Source: Methanococcus voltae (lineage in GTDB: Archaea > AGJL01 > Methanococci > Methanococcales > Methanococcaceae). From it: 64,000 bases of DNA. Shown here piece after piece: positions 44,958 to 56,023 of this stretch. The DNA lies in NCBI RefSeq assembly GCF_017875395.1, contig NZ_JAGGMO010000001.1, forward strand, positions 310,001-374,000. The letters are read 5' to 3'. Every line of letters starts with the position of its first letter. Position 1 is the first letter of the stretch. Under the pieces are notes generated by a model. The model saw only the letters and a program-made list of their open reading frames with translations, was not told the origin of the DNA and did not search any database. Position numbers and translations under genes: made by a program.

Positions 44958-46235
44958 ATGGAAAACAATTTTTGTAAAAATGTTTTAAAAATAGGAATTG
45001 TAGTTCATGGGCCCGAGATTATCGACAGTGGATATGCAAAAAAAATAATTGATATAATTAAAAATTATCAAGTTTCCGCTGAAAATTATGTTGAAAAAGA
45101 AATATTTGTAAAATTAGGCGGTACTATGGGTAGGGTTGCTGTTATAGATAATAATTTAGAAGAAATTATTGACATTTCTGAAAAATTAGTACCCTCTAAA
45201 TCGATTCAAAAACTTGGGGAATTCAATGACGTCTTATTTTTGCTCAATTATGGAAAATCAAAAATTACAGGACATACATTCGGTAAAATAGTCATAAATA
45301 ACTCCAAAATCCACAAACCAATTGTTCAAATTGAAAGACCTGGCGAAAAAGATGGAACAATAATATTATGGAATAAAAAGTTTTTAAATGACGTTGATTT
45401 AGAAAATAAAGATAATGAAGATATAGCTAAGGACAATACCTGTGATGATATAGAACACTTTATTGACGAGTTGATCGAAACTATCAGTCAAAAATTTGAT
45501 ATCGCCGTTGAAAATTGCATAAGTGAAGGCATGAATGTCTATTACGATGAATTAGGGAATCAATATCGTAAAATACATGGTGTAAGCCCTGATGAATCAA
45601 TTATGGTTAATGGTATAGTAGTAGGGCGCTCAAAAGGAGAAGAAGTTACGATCATTTGTAAAAATGGAAAACTTGTAGATATTGAAAATGCAAATGTCAA
45701 ATGGCATGGTGTTGAAAAACTAGGAGATATTGATTTAAATAAAATAATTATAAAAACCGGTATGTTAAGACGGCACAGCAACTTTTGTAAAAATAATGAT
45801 GAAACTAGTGAAATTAAAAATAAGATAGATAGTAAAGACATTGAAAATGTGCAAAATGTTGGAAATCTATTATTTATACACCATGCTGGCGAAAATACAT
45901 TGGAAATGTTAAAAAATGGTCCTGTTTCAGCAGTTGTAACCATTGGTGATGATACAACCACTGTTTGTGGGGACATACTTGCAAGATTTAATATTAAGAT
46001 AATTGGCATTACTGACGGAGATAAAGACGAAATTCTCGATAATCCTAGATTAACCAAAGGCTCAAAAGTTTTTAAAATATTGAATGCTAAGGATGACGAT
46101 GTAGGCGACTACATTATTGAAAATTCAAAATTTGAAGATTTTAAAACTTTTGAGGAATATTTTAACCATGTTTTTAAATTATTAGCTAATTATTCCCCCA
46201 AATTGGAATATACTCTTGAAGAAATTAACAATTAA
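44958..46235 (+). CDS. DUF2117-like conserved methanogen protein
   Basis: 425 residues. The opening IGIVVHGPEIIDSGYAKKIIDIIK and LGGTMGRVAVID resemble the archaeal DUF2117 family. The C-terminal third holds a nucleotide-binding-like segment (AVVTIGDDTTTVCGDILARFNIKIIGITDGDKDE). Function is unknown. A Lys/Asp/Asn-rich insert separates the two. GTGAA precedes the ATG. It lies 45 bp after the polyferredoxin gene and is followed by a TPP enzyme, hinting at a redox-linked function, which is inference. Confidence 0.6.
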   Translation: MENNFCKNVLKIGIVVHGPEIIDSGYAKKIIDIIKNYQVSAENYVEKEIFVKLGGTMGRVAVIDNNLEEIIDISEKLVPSKSIQKLGEFNDVLFLLNYGKSKITGHTFGKIVINNSKIHKPIVQIERPGEKDGTIILWNKKFLNDVDLENKDNEDIAKDNTCDDIEHFIDELIETISQKFDIAVENCISEGMNVYYDELGNQYRKIHGVSPDESIMVNGIVVGRSKGEEVTIICKNGKLVDIENANVKWHGVEKLGDIDLNKIIIKTGMLRRHSNFCKNNDETSEIKNKIDSKDIENVQNVGNLLFIHHAGENTLEMLKNGPVSAVVTIGDDTTTVCGDILARFNIKIIGITDGDKDEILDNPRLTKGSKVFKILNAKDDDVGDYIIENSKFEDFKTFEEYFNHVFKLLANYSPKLEYTLEEINN

Positions 46236-46303
46236 ATAATATAAATTTTACAGATTTATAATTTTATATATGGTTATTAGCCATATATTTATTAACATAA
46301 ATT

Positions 46304-46351
46304 TATTAACCTAATTATTAACCTAATTATTAACGTAATTATTAACGTAAT
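46304..46351. repeat. 12-bp direct repeats upstream of TPP enzyme gene
   Basis: Four head-to-tail 12-bp units, TATTAAC(C/G)TAAT: two with CC then two with CG. They end 43 bp before the start codon at 46395. The placement between genes and their regular spacing suggest a binding-site array, or recent tandem amplification. Confidence 0.85.
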
Positions 46352-46394
46352 TAGCAATATAGATATTGAAAATAAAACTTAAATGAGGGATTTG

Positions 46395-48053
46395 ATGGAT
46401 AATTCAAATTCTAAAGAATTTGTAGACAAATTGATTAATTTTCTAGAATATAATGATATAAAAACGATATTTTCTTACCCCGGTGAACAAATACTTCCAT
46501 TTTATAGGGCTATTGAAAATTCAAATATTAATCTAGTAAATGTTAAACACGAACAGGCTGCTGCACACATGGCCGATGGTTACTCCAGGATTACTAACGA
46601 AACGGGTGTTTGTTTAGTAACTGCAGGACCTGGCGCAACAAACATAACCACAAGTGTCGCTACAGCATTTCGGGATAATTCATCTATTGTGTGTTTTACA
46701 GGGCGTTGTTCTTCAAAATATATCGGTACTGAATTTTTTCAAGAAATACCCATGGATTTCCTAGATTTCGAAGAAGGTAGTTATATTTTTGAATCAGACG
46801 ACAAAAACTTGTCTACTATAAAAAATGTATTTGAAAAAAGTTTTTTCAACCGAAAACCCATACAAATTAATATTTCCAAAAATGTCTATAATTCACTAGA
46901 TAAATCTAGTAGTTTATTAAAAATTACAAAGAATTATAAATCTTATGAAAAGTATATTAATAATTATAACAATAGTGAATTATGTAACAATATACATGCT
47001 ACATATAAAATAAATAATATGAATACTACTAAAAATTCTAAAAATCTTGAAATTAATGAATATTTTGAGACTTTAAAAAATAATGAAATCGTTCAAAATT
47101 CTAAAAACCCCATATTACTTGTAGGGCAAGGTATTTTTGGACAACTGAACTATTCTGAAATACTTCAAATTAATAACATGTTGAACAGTTTAAAAATCCC
47201 TATTGTCACCACGTACCCTGCAAGGGGCATTATTTCGGAAGAAAACGAAAAATGTTTGGGCATGATTGGTAGAAGAGGGTATTTTGCAAACGAACATTTG
47301 AAAAACTGTGATTTAATAATAAACTTAGGTTCAAGTTTATCATATAATACAATCCTTGAATCCTGGGACGATATTAAATCAAAAATTGTTGAGTTAAATG
47401 TGAATATCAACAATATTTCAGATATTGAATTAATCGTTAGAAATATTAACGATATTTTTGAAAAATGTGACATTTTTAAAAAGTACAATAAAAACTACAA
47501 AAATAGTAGCCATAGTTTAAACAATATAATTAAATTTGGAGACTACTCCAAAAAAGTTAAAGAATTAATAGAATCAATCCCTAATGATTCAATTATTGTA
47601 ACAGATGCTGGGAATCATACTGTATTTACGTCACTATTTAAGACATGTATGCTACCTAAAAGTATAATTTCCTCCCACAGCATGGGTACCATGGGTTTTG
47701 GACTTCCTTGCGCCATCGGCGTAAAGTATGGATGTATTGATAAAAGCATAGATAGGGAAGTCATAAATATTAATGGGGATGGCGGAATTCAGATGAATAT
47801 CCAAGAATTAGCTACTGTTGCCAAAAATAACTTAAAAATATTAATCGTAATTATGAAAAATAGTAGACTAAATATTTTTTGTGATTTAGATAACCCAGAC
47901 TATGTAAAGCTTGGAGAAGCCTATGGAATAACATCCAAATTGGTTAAATCCGAAAATGAAATAAAAAAATGTGTAAATGAATATTTAGAAGGTAGTGGTC
48001 CTTTAATTTTAGTAATCGAATGTGAAGATGAAAGTTTACCGAAACCTGAAAAT
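46395..48053 (+). CDS. Acetolactate synthase-like TPP-dependent enzyme
   Basis: 553 residues with the three-domain TPP fold of the acetolactate synthase/benzoylformate decarboxylase superfamily. The catalytic Glu53 lies in VKHEQAAAHMADGYSR. The TPP diphosphate motif GDGGIQMNIQELATV starts near residue 460. The middle FAD-like domain is short and carries an Asn/Lys-rich insert. It resembles the stand-alone ilvB-like paralogue found in methanococci rather than the ilvBN synthase; no small regulatory subunit is adjacent. The start at 46395 follows GAGGGA; an ATG at 46383 overlaps it. The substrate is unknown. The stop codon is at 48054-48056. Confidence 0.75.
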
Positions 48054-48292
48054 TAAATATCTAAATTAACCAGCCATTTAATTAACTAATTATAAAATTA
48101 AAATTCTAAAAAATACCAAATAGTGCTCAATTAACTTATAAAATAGTACTATACAATATTAAAAACATAACTTAAAAATAAACTTAAATTAGACTTAATT
48201 GAAACAACAAAACAAGAATATAGGTTGGATATATAAAAGTAATAATAATTTAAAACTTATTTTATATATTTTAATCATACCTCGGTGAAAAA

Positions 48293-49162
48293 ATGGGGCA
48301 CGACTTATTCAAGGAATTAACAAAAAATATACACTTTAACGTAACAGAATTAGATAAAAATAACTTTGGTCAAGATTGGCAAGTTCCAGAATGCTTGGTT
48401 TCGATGATTGGAATTAAAAACGGTAAAAAACCAGTTTTCTATTATGGAATTACTCAGAACTATAGAACCTCTTTCATAATTAAAAAAGGAAAATCTGAAA
48501 ACGGAAATAACTTTATAAATGCAAGAGTTTATTTGAAATTTGATAAAGATTCATTAATAGAAAAAGAAAAATATATCGTAGGCAATGGATTCAATGGATT
48601 ATTATTAGCAGTTAAAATTAGCAAACCAGAATTTATAGCTACTTTTAAAAATCTATTACTTGAAGACTATTCAAAGAACGATATTCATGTGAAAGATGTA
48701 CTTGACAGGATTAAAGACAGAAATGAATTAAAATCCATAGAAGAAAGTGCAGAATATATCGCAAATAGAGACTATGAATGGTTAATAGGTAGAATTAAAT
48801 ACATGTCCAAGATGTTTAATTATTCAGGCGAAGGATTTTGGTTATTACCCTTAAAAACAGAATCTGAAATAACCAAAGGTTTATGCCATAAAAATGATGA
48901 ATTAATCATTGATTTGGAAAATGCAAAGTTGTTCGAAAACTACTTAGTTTACGTTGATGTAGAAAACGAAGTTATACGATATAATGGCGACAGATTGTGT
49001 AAAAACAAAAATACATTAACCGACGAATTAAAAAATAGAAGCGATGATGTATGCCCATGGTGTGGAAGTGCTTTAAGAACCATTAAAACCAAAAAAGGAG
49101 AATTTTTGGGGTGTACTGACTATCCAAAATGTTTATACAGAAGATATTTAAATAAAAAGTAT
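48293..49162 (+). CDS. Protein with C-terminal topoisomerase-type zinc finger
   Basis: 290 residues. The N-terminal ~240 residues are an unrecognised globular domain. The C-terminus carries a topoisomerase I-type C4 zinc finger (CPWCGSALRTIKT...FLGCTDYPKC). Such fingers bind single-stranded DNA or RNA, so a nucleic-acid role is likely. GGTGA precedes the ATG at 48293. It stands alone between the TPP enzyme and hypF. The stop codon is at 49163-49165. Confidence 0.68.
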
Positions 49163-49422
49163 TAATAAATAAACTAATAAATAATTATAATTAATTTATT
49201 TTTCTATTTTAAACTTATTTTTGCAATTATTATTACAATTTTAGATTATAAACTAAAATGAATATATAAGCCTTTTTTTAAAGTTAATAATTTAATAATT
49301 TAAATTTATAGATATATTTAAACTAATTGAAAAGTAATTAATAAAATCATATCAAGATATATATTGAACTTTAACTAATTTATGAATATACTACACATTG
49401 TTTTATTTGATTAAGTGATAAA

Positions 49423-51870
49423 ATGCTAAAAAAAATTTTTGTAAGTGGGATTGTTCAAGGCGTTGGTTTCAGACCTTTTGTATATAATATTGCAAAGAAG
49501 AACAATTTGACAGGATATGTTAAAAATAAAGGAAATTTTGTAGAAATAGTGATAAATGGGAATTTAAACGATATAAATAATTTTTTAAGAAGTTTAGAAG
49601 GGGAAAAACCAGTGTTATCCAAAATAAATAAATTAGAAATAGAAGATATGGATTTAAAAGATTTAAAAGATAATAATTTAAGTGAATTGAACGAAATAAT
49701 AGAATTAAATGAATTAAAAAACGAATTTAAGATATACACAAGTCAAAATGTGGATAACGAAGTAGCTGGTACGATACCTCCCGATGTGGCGTTATGTGAG
49801 GATTGTATTAGAGAACTTAAAGATAAAGAAGATTTTAGATATAATTATCCTTTTATTGCCTGTGTAAACTGTGGTCCAAGATTTACGGTTATAAAAAAGC
49901 TACCTTATGACAGAGAAAACACCTCTATGGACAAATTTCCATTATGTGAGGAATGTGAAGAAGAATACAAAAATCCAAATGATAGAAGATTTCATGCACA
50001 GGCCAATTGTTGCCAGAAATGTGGTCCAAAAGTATTTTTAACCGATTCAAAGGGTAAAGAGTTATTTGAAAAAGAATTAGCCATTAAAAAAACCGTTGAA
50101 TTGTTAGAAAATGGCAAAATAATTGCAATTAAAGGTATAGGTGGCACACATTTAGTTTGTGATGCCAATAATGATGAAGCAGTTTTAGAACTTAGAAAAA
50201 GGCTTAATAGACCAACACAAGCCTTTGCAATTATGACTACCGAAGAAAAGTACAAATTATTTTCAGAACCTACAAAAATGGAAGATGATACTTTAAATTC
50301 ATATCGAAAGCCAATAGTAGCCTTAACAAAGAAAAAAAATGATTACGAAAAATATATATCAAAAAATATATCTAATTTAGATACTATAGGCGTTATGCTA
50401 CCTTATTCTGGGTTACATTATTTGTTATTTGACAAATGTACTGCATATGTTATGACTTCTGCAAATCTACCAGGTTTGCCCATGGCAATTACCAATGACA
50501 AAATTATCGAAAGCTTATGCGATATTGCGGATTATTTCTTATTACATGACCGAGATATTGTAAATCGGTGTGACGATAGCGTTTTAAAACATATTTCCGG
50601 TAGAATGATGTTATTAAGGCGTTCGAGAGGTTATGCTCCCGAACCTATAGAAATAGATTTTTCAAAAAGTGGGCTTTCAAATAATAAGAATAATAAGAAT
50701 AATAAGAATAATAATATATCAAAAAATATATTATCTGTCGGAGCAGAATTAAATTCAGTAGCTTGCTTATCAAAAGGAAATAAGTTTTATATGACTCAAT
50801 ATATTGGAAATACGTCCAAATATGAAACTTACAACTACCTAAAGGATGCAGTACATAATATCCTAAGGTTAACAAATACCAATAAATTATATACAATTGT
50901 TTGTGATTTGCACCCTCAATTTAACTCCAAAAAATTTGCGAATGAACTATCAAAAGAATATAATACGAAATTATATGATATACAACATCATGAAGCTCAT
51001 GTTTATTCGTTAATGGGGGATAATGAATTTTTTGAACCAAATATAACTATTGCACTTGATGGACTCGGATATGGGAAAGATGGCAATATTTGGGGCGGTG
51101 AGCTACTTTATTGTGATGAAAAGTATGATATACACCGTATAGGTCATTTAGAAGAACAAATACAATTGGGTGGTGATTTATCCACCAAATATCCTATTAG
51201 AATGCTATTCTCGATACTTAGTAAAAAAATAGGGCTTGAAAAATCTTTTGAATATATAAAAGGATATATTGGAGCATATCCCGAATTAAATGAAAAAGAA
51301 TTGAAATTAATTAAAATGCAAATAAAAAGTGGTTTAAATACTTCAATTACCACATCCACGGGTAGGTTTTTAGATAGTATAGCTTCTTTATTGTCTGTTT
51401 GCTTTAAAAAGACTTATGACGGGGAACCATCCATAAGGTTAGAAGCCTTTGCGAATACTTGCGATATTGACGAAAAAAATCAAGTTTTAAAACTTGTTGA
51501 AAATATGGATTATTCAAAATACATTGATTGTGAAAATAATATAATTAATACTACAGAAATAGTCTATGATTGTTACGAAATGCTACAGAACAGTATGTTT
51601 AGTAAAAATGGAATAGCATATTATGCACATTTAGCTTTATCAAATTGTTTAGTAACTATTAGCTTAAAATGTGCTGAAAATTTGAATATTAATACTATTG
51701 GACTCACAGGCGGGGTTACATATAATAAAATAATAACTGAGCATATTGTAAATAAGTTGAAAAATAAAGGATTTAATGTAATTTTACATAAAAACGTACC
51801 TAATGGAGACGGCGGAATTGCTTTTGGTCAAGCTTTAGGTTATATTTTGAAAAATGAACTACAAAACTAA
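49423..51870 (+). CDS. hypF: Carbamoyltransferase HypF
   Basis: Makes thiocarbamoylated HypE, the source of the CN ligands of [NiFe] hydrogenase. The 815-residue protein has an N-terminal acylphosphatase domain (GIVQGVGFRPFVY), two zinc fingers (CEDCIREL...CVNCGPR; CEECEEEY...CCQKCGP), a YrdC-like domain (KGIGGTHLVCDA), and a Kae1-like carbamoyltransferase domain (HHEAHVYSLMGDN; ALDGLGYG). A linker near residue 420 is encoded by a 9-bp repeat giving Asn-Asn-Lys units. GTGAT precedes the ATG. It stands alone. Confidence 0.96.
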   Translation: MLKKIFVSGIVQGVGFRPFVYNIAKKNNLTGYVKNKGNFVEIVINGNLNDINNFLRSLEGEKPVLSKINKLEIEDMDLKDLKDNNLSELNEIIELNELKNEFKIYTSQNVDNEVAGTIPPDVALCEDCIRELKDKEDFRYNYPFIACVNCGPRFTVIKKLPYDRENTSMDKFPLCEECEEEYKNPNDRRFHAQANCCQKCGPKVFLTDSKGKELFEKELAIKKTVELLENGKIIAIKGIGGTHLVCDANNDEAVLELRKRLNRPTQAFAIMTTEEKYKLFSEPTKMEDDTLNSYRKPIVALTKKKNDYEKYISKNISNLDTIGVMLPYSGLHYLLFDKCTAYVMTSANLPGLPMAITNDKIIESLCDIADYFLLHDRDIVNRCDDSVLKHISGRMMLLRRSRGYAPEPIEIDFSKSGLSNNKNNKNNKNNNISKNILSVGAELNSVACLSKGNKFYMTQYIGNTSKYETYNYLKDAVHNILRLTNTNKLYTIVCDLHPQFNSKKFANELSKEYNTKLYDIQHHEAHVYSLMGDNEFFEPNITIALDGLGYGKDGNIWGGELLYCDEKYDIHRIGHLEEQIQLGGDLSTKYPIRMLFSILSKKIGLEKSFEYIKGYIGAYPELNEKELKLIKMQIKSGLNTSITTSTGRFLDSIASLLSVCFKKTYDGEPSIRLEAFANTCDIDEKNQVLKLVENMDYSKYIDCENNIINTTEIVYDCYEMLQNSMFSKNGIAYYAHLALSNCLVTISLKCAENLNINTIGLTGGVTYNKIITEHIVNKLKNKGFNVILHKNVPNGDGGIAFGQALGYILKNELQN
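50682..50717 (+). repeat. In-frame 9-bp repeat inside hypF
   Basis: AATAATAAG is repeated three times and followed by AATAATAAT, coding Asn-Asn-Lys units in the linker between the YrdC and Kae1-like domains of HypF. The 9-bp unit keeps the frame if copy number changes. Confidence 0.85.
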
Positions 51871-52540
51871 ATTTTAGATAAATATGCCAAATATAAAATA
51901 CGAAATATGAAATATGAAATATCAAAAATACAATAACAAAATTATTTTTTAATATTTTTAATATTTTAATATACATAATATGTACTAATATTTGCAATAA
52001 GTTTATTTTTTTACCGCTTAGTATTTAATAATTTGATACCTACCCATTATTTTATTAGCTCGAATTTCAGTTTTTTAAACATTTTAACCCATTTTTTGGA
52101 TTCTAAATAATACGCTAATTACCTCAATATTAAATCGTAAGCTATATATATTACGTAAGTACTATAATGTAATGTGCATTAGTTGCACATAACCACTTAA
52201 TTAAGGTCACCCTATTAAATACCAGTATTTAATAATTTGAATTCATTTAGTTGATATTTTAAAATATATGGATTATGTTATATGTTAATACTTGATAAAA
52301 CACCGTTATATTTACCAAGTTTGCATGAACGATTTATATAAGCTTAAATCTTATTTAATAAAAATATTATCATATATTTTTATTAACCGTTAGATATTTT
52401 TTAAATTATTTGAATTTACTAAATTCTTTTAATGTTTTAAATTTTAATTTTAGTTAAAATTATCCAAGGTTAATATCTATTTTAAAAAAACTAAAAATTT
52501 AAAAAAGTTAAAATTTATATTGATATTTTATTTAAAAATT
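51871..52540. other. 670-bp convergent intergenic region
   Basis: Lies between the 3' ends of hypF and dys, so no protein-gene promoter is needed here. Other convergent gaps in this window are mostly 50-250 bp. It holds a 17-bp direct repeat (52020-52036 and 52224-52240), a TATA-like CTATATATA (52142-52150), a 7-bp inverted repeat (52172-52190), a second TATA-like TTTATATAAG near 52333 and an 11-bp AT hairpin (52357-52384). A small RNA gene is a reasonable suspicion. Confidence 0.6.
52172..52190 (+). ncRNA. Candidate small-RNA start: hairpin after TATA box
   Basis: A TATA-like CTATATATA at 52142-52150 is followed by ATGTGCA TTAGT TGCACAT, a 7-bp stem with 5-nt loop, at the distance expected for a transcript 5' end. 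No open reading frame follows on this strand. The transcript could run to the AT hairpin at 52357-52384. Unverified. Confidence 0.3.
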
Positions 52541-53566
<1,026 letters not shown>

Positions 53567-53727
53567 TCACCCGATTATTTTTAACGTAATATTTGTTAAT
53601 TTGTATATAACATAGCGTATTTTATTATGAATTATACGTTATAATTATAATAATTAGCTTTAAAAAATAAAATAAAAACAAATCAATATTATTTAAAAAA
53701 ATTAAAGTTATTTAAGTATTTATTTGA

Positions 53728-54942
53728 TTATTCTTCAATTACTTTTCTTAAGACTTCCATGTCGCATTCAATTTCAGATGGTAAGATACTTGCTTTAATT
53801 GCTGCGTCAGGGTCTTTTAAACCGTTTCCTGTAGTAATACATACAATTTTACCATCTTTATCAACTGCTCCCATGTCTAACAATTTTATTAAACCTGCGA
53901 TTGATGATGCAGATGCTGGTTCTACGAAAATACCTTCCGTTTGAGCTAATAACTTTTGAGCCGCTGTTATTTCTTCATCAGTTACGAATTCAGCTAAACC
54001 GTTTGATTGATTGATAGCTTCGAGAGCTTTTACAGCGTTTACAGGGTTTCCGATTCTTATTGCTGTAGCAATTGTTTCAGGGCTTTCTTCTGGGATAATG
54101 TTATCTTTTTGAGCTTTGTATGCTTTAACGATTGGTTGAGCACCTTCTGCCTGGATACCAATCATTTTAGGTAAGCTATCGATTAACTCTGTTTCTTTAA
54201 ACTCTTTGAAACCTTTCCATATTGCACTTATGTTTCCTGCATTACCTACGGGTAAAATAACAGCACTTGGAGCCTCAAAATCTAATTGATCGCAAATTTC
54301 GAAACCAATTGTTTTTTGACCTTCTAATCTGAATGGGTTTACAGAGTTAAGTAAGTAAAGTTTATTTTCAAGAGCTAAGTTTTTAATCATAACTAAAGCT
54401 TGGTCAAAGTTACCGTTGATTTGGACAACTTTTGCACCGTAAAACATTGCCTGAGCTAACTTACCGAGTGCTACTTTACCACCAGGTAATAAAACGATAC
54501 ATTTTTTTCCAGACCTTGCTGAGTAAGCTGCCAATGATGCTGAAGTGTTACCTGTTGAAGCACAACCAACTACAGGAGCGCCTAATTCGTTCGCTCTTGT
54601 TACACCTACAGTCATTCCCCTATCTTTAAAGCTACCGGTTGGGTTTGCACCTTCATTCTTAACGTAAAGTTCCTTTAAACCTAATTTTTTAGCTAAGTTA
54701 TCACATTTGTATAATGGAGTTCCACCTTCCCAAAGGCTAACTATTTTATTAGTATCTTTAACAGGTAAATATTCTAAGTATCTCCAAACTCCACTTCTTC
54801 TTTCTCTTAATTTTTCCTTTGAAACTTCGCTTTTAATTTTTTCGAGGTCGTATTTAATCTCTAAAAGACCGCCACATTCACAGTTGTAAATAATTTCGTC
54901 AACGTCGTATTCTTTTCCACATTCTCTGCATTTTTGTATCAT
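53728..54942 (-). CDS. thrC: Threonine synthase
   Basis: PLP enzyme converting O-phosphohomoserine to threonine. The 404-residue archaeal form starts with a zinc-ribbon-like CxxC pair (Cys5, Cys8, Cys21, Cys23). The PLP-binding Lys106 is in GSFKDRGM, and phosphate-binding GCASTGNTSA follows. GTGAA precedes the ATG. No threonine operon genes are adjacent; dys follows 165 bp downstream on the same strand. Confidence 0.95.
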   Translation of the reverse strand: MIQKCRECGKEYDVDEIIYNCECGGLLEIKYDLEKIKSEVSKEKLRERRSGVWRYLEYLPVKDTNKIVSLWEGGTPLYKCDNLAKKLGLKELYVKNEGANPTGSFKDRGMTVGVTRANELGAPVVGCASTGNTSASLAAYSARSGKKCIVLLPGGKVALGKLAQAMFYGAKVVQINGNFDQALVMIKNLALENKLYLLNSVNPFRLEGQKTIGFEICDQLDFEAPSAVILPVGNAGNISAIWKGFKEFKETELIDSLPKMIGIQAEGAQPIVKAYKAQKDNIIPEESPETIATAIRIGNPVNAVKALEAINQSNGLAEFVTDEEITAAQKLLAQTEGIFVEPASASSIAGLIKLLDMGAVDKDGKIVCITTGNGLKDPDAAIKASILPSEIECDMEVLRKVIEE

Positions 54943-55168
54943 AATTTCACTTTTAAGAATTTGTAATTGATAGTAGATAAATGTATAATTTCGTAATTGT
55001 ATACATAGTTAATTCAGTATATAGTATTAAATAATAGGATATAAAGCTTACCTTAAAATGTATTGAAAAATTAAAATTAGATATAAAAATTAGATATAAA
55101 AAATAATAAAATAGTAAAATATTAAAAATTATTTAAAAAATATGATGTAAAAATAAAAAAATATCAGA

Positions 55169-55951
55169 TTAACTCATTGCTTCTTTTCTTAACTCCTGGG
55201 GCATTTTTTCAATTGCATACCTTAAAGTAGTTCGAGTCATCTTTTCCTTATTAGTTAAAACATAATTATAAACATCTTGTTGATAGCTATCTGCAGTAAC
55301 TTTTAAAAGCCATCCTATGCCTTTTTCCACCATATCGTCACGTTTTAAGATTAAAACGTCTGCGGTTTTGAATACTCTATCCCTAATATCCCCTCTTTTT
55401 ATGTGAAATATTAAAGTAACTGCACTCGACCTTTGCATCCAACGGTTTTCCGAATCTGTAAGTTTAAATAAGTCATCTAGTAATTCAGGATATTTATTAG
55501 TCAATTCATAGAATGCGTGTATAGAAAATTCGTCACAAAATGCCCAATTCGTTATATGATTAGATAACAATTCTGAAAAAAATTCAAAATCTTCTTTTTC
55601 ATAATACTTTTTAGCACTATGTAATAGTATCAATGATAGATACCCATAATCATGAACTTTTTCTTCGAGAAGGGCATTACAAATGCCATAAATATCATTT
55701 TTTATCAAACGATTAATCTCATCTTTATCGTTATTTTTGCATGATTCTTTATAATATCCCTTTAAAAATTTTTCTAAATTACGATAGTATGTTTTAGAAA
55801 TTTTTCTTAGAGTAGGAGTTCTAACACCAATTATTTCCCCCAATTGTTCTTTAAAAAAGTTCTGCGTAGATTCTTTATATTTTTGGCAAGAATTTGCCAG
55901 TATTTCATTTTTTAAACCGATAGTCCATTCTTTTATAAATTCATCTTTCAT
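55169..55951 (-). CDS. DNA alkylation repair (AlkD-like) HEAT-repeat protein
   Basis: 260-residue all-helical protein resembling the AlkC/AlkD superfamily of HEAT-like DNA glycosylases. The recognisable parts are VRTPTLRKISKTYYRN near residue 45, WAFCDEFSIHAFYEL, WMQRSSAVTLIFHIKRGD and KGIGWLLKV with the TRTTLRYAIEKMP tail. Likely removes alkylated bases. The start at 55951 follows GAGGGGG; an ATG at 55963 overlaps it. It stands alone. Confidence 0.82.
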   Translation of the reverse strand: MKDEFIKEWTIGLKNEILANSCQKYKESTQNFFKEQLGEIIGVRTPTLRKISKTYYRNLEKFLKGYYKESCKNNDKDEINRLIKNDIYGICNALLEEKVHDYGYLSLILLHSAKKYYEKEDFEFFSELLSNHITNWAFCDEFSIHAFYELTNKYPELLDDLFKLTDSENRWMQRSSAVTLIFHIKRGDIRDRVFKTADVLILKRDDMVEKGIGWLLKVTADSYQQDVYNYVLTNKEKMTRTTLRYAIEKMPQELRKEAMS

Positions 55952-56023
55952 ATTCCCCCTCATAAAAATTTAAAAAAATATGGAAAAAGTAATAGTATTA
56001 AATTATTTTTAAATTATATTATT

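Noticed and set aside
45560-46057. 165-residue frame antisense to the DUF2117 gene
   Set aside because: The plus-strand frame has good start signals and conserved motifs. The antisense frame is a codon-bias shadow rich in Ser, Phe and Ile.
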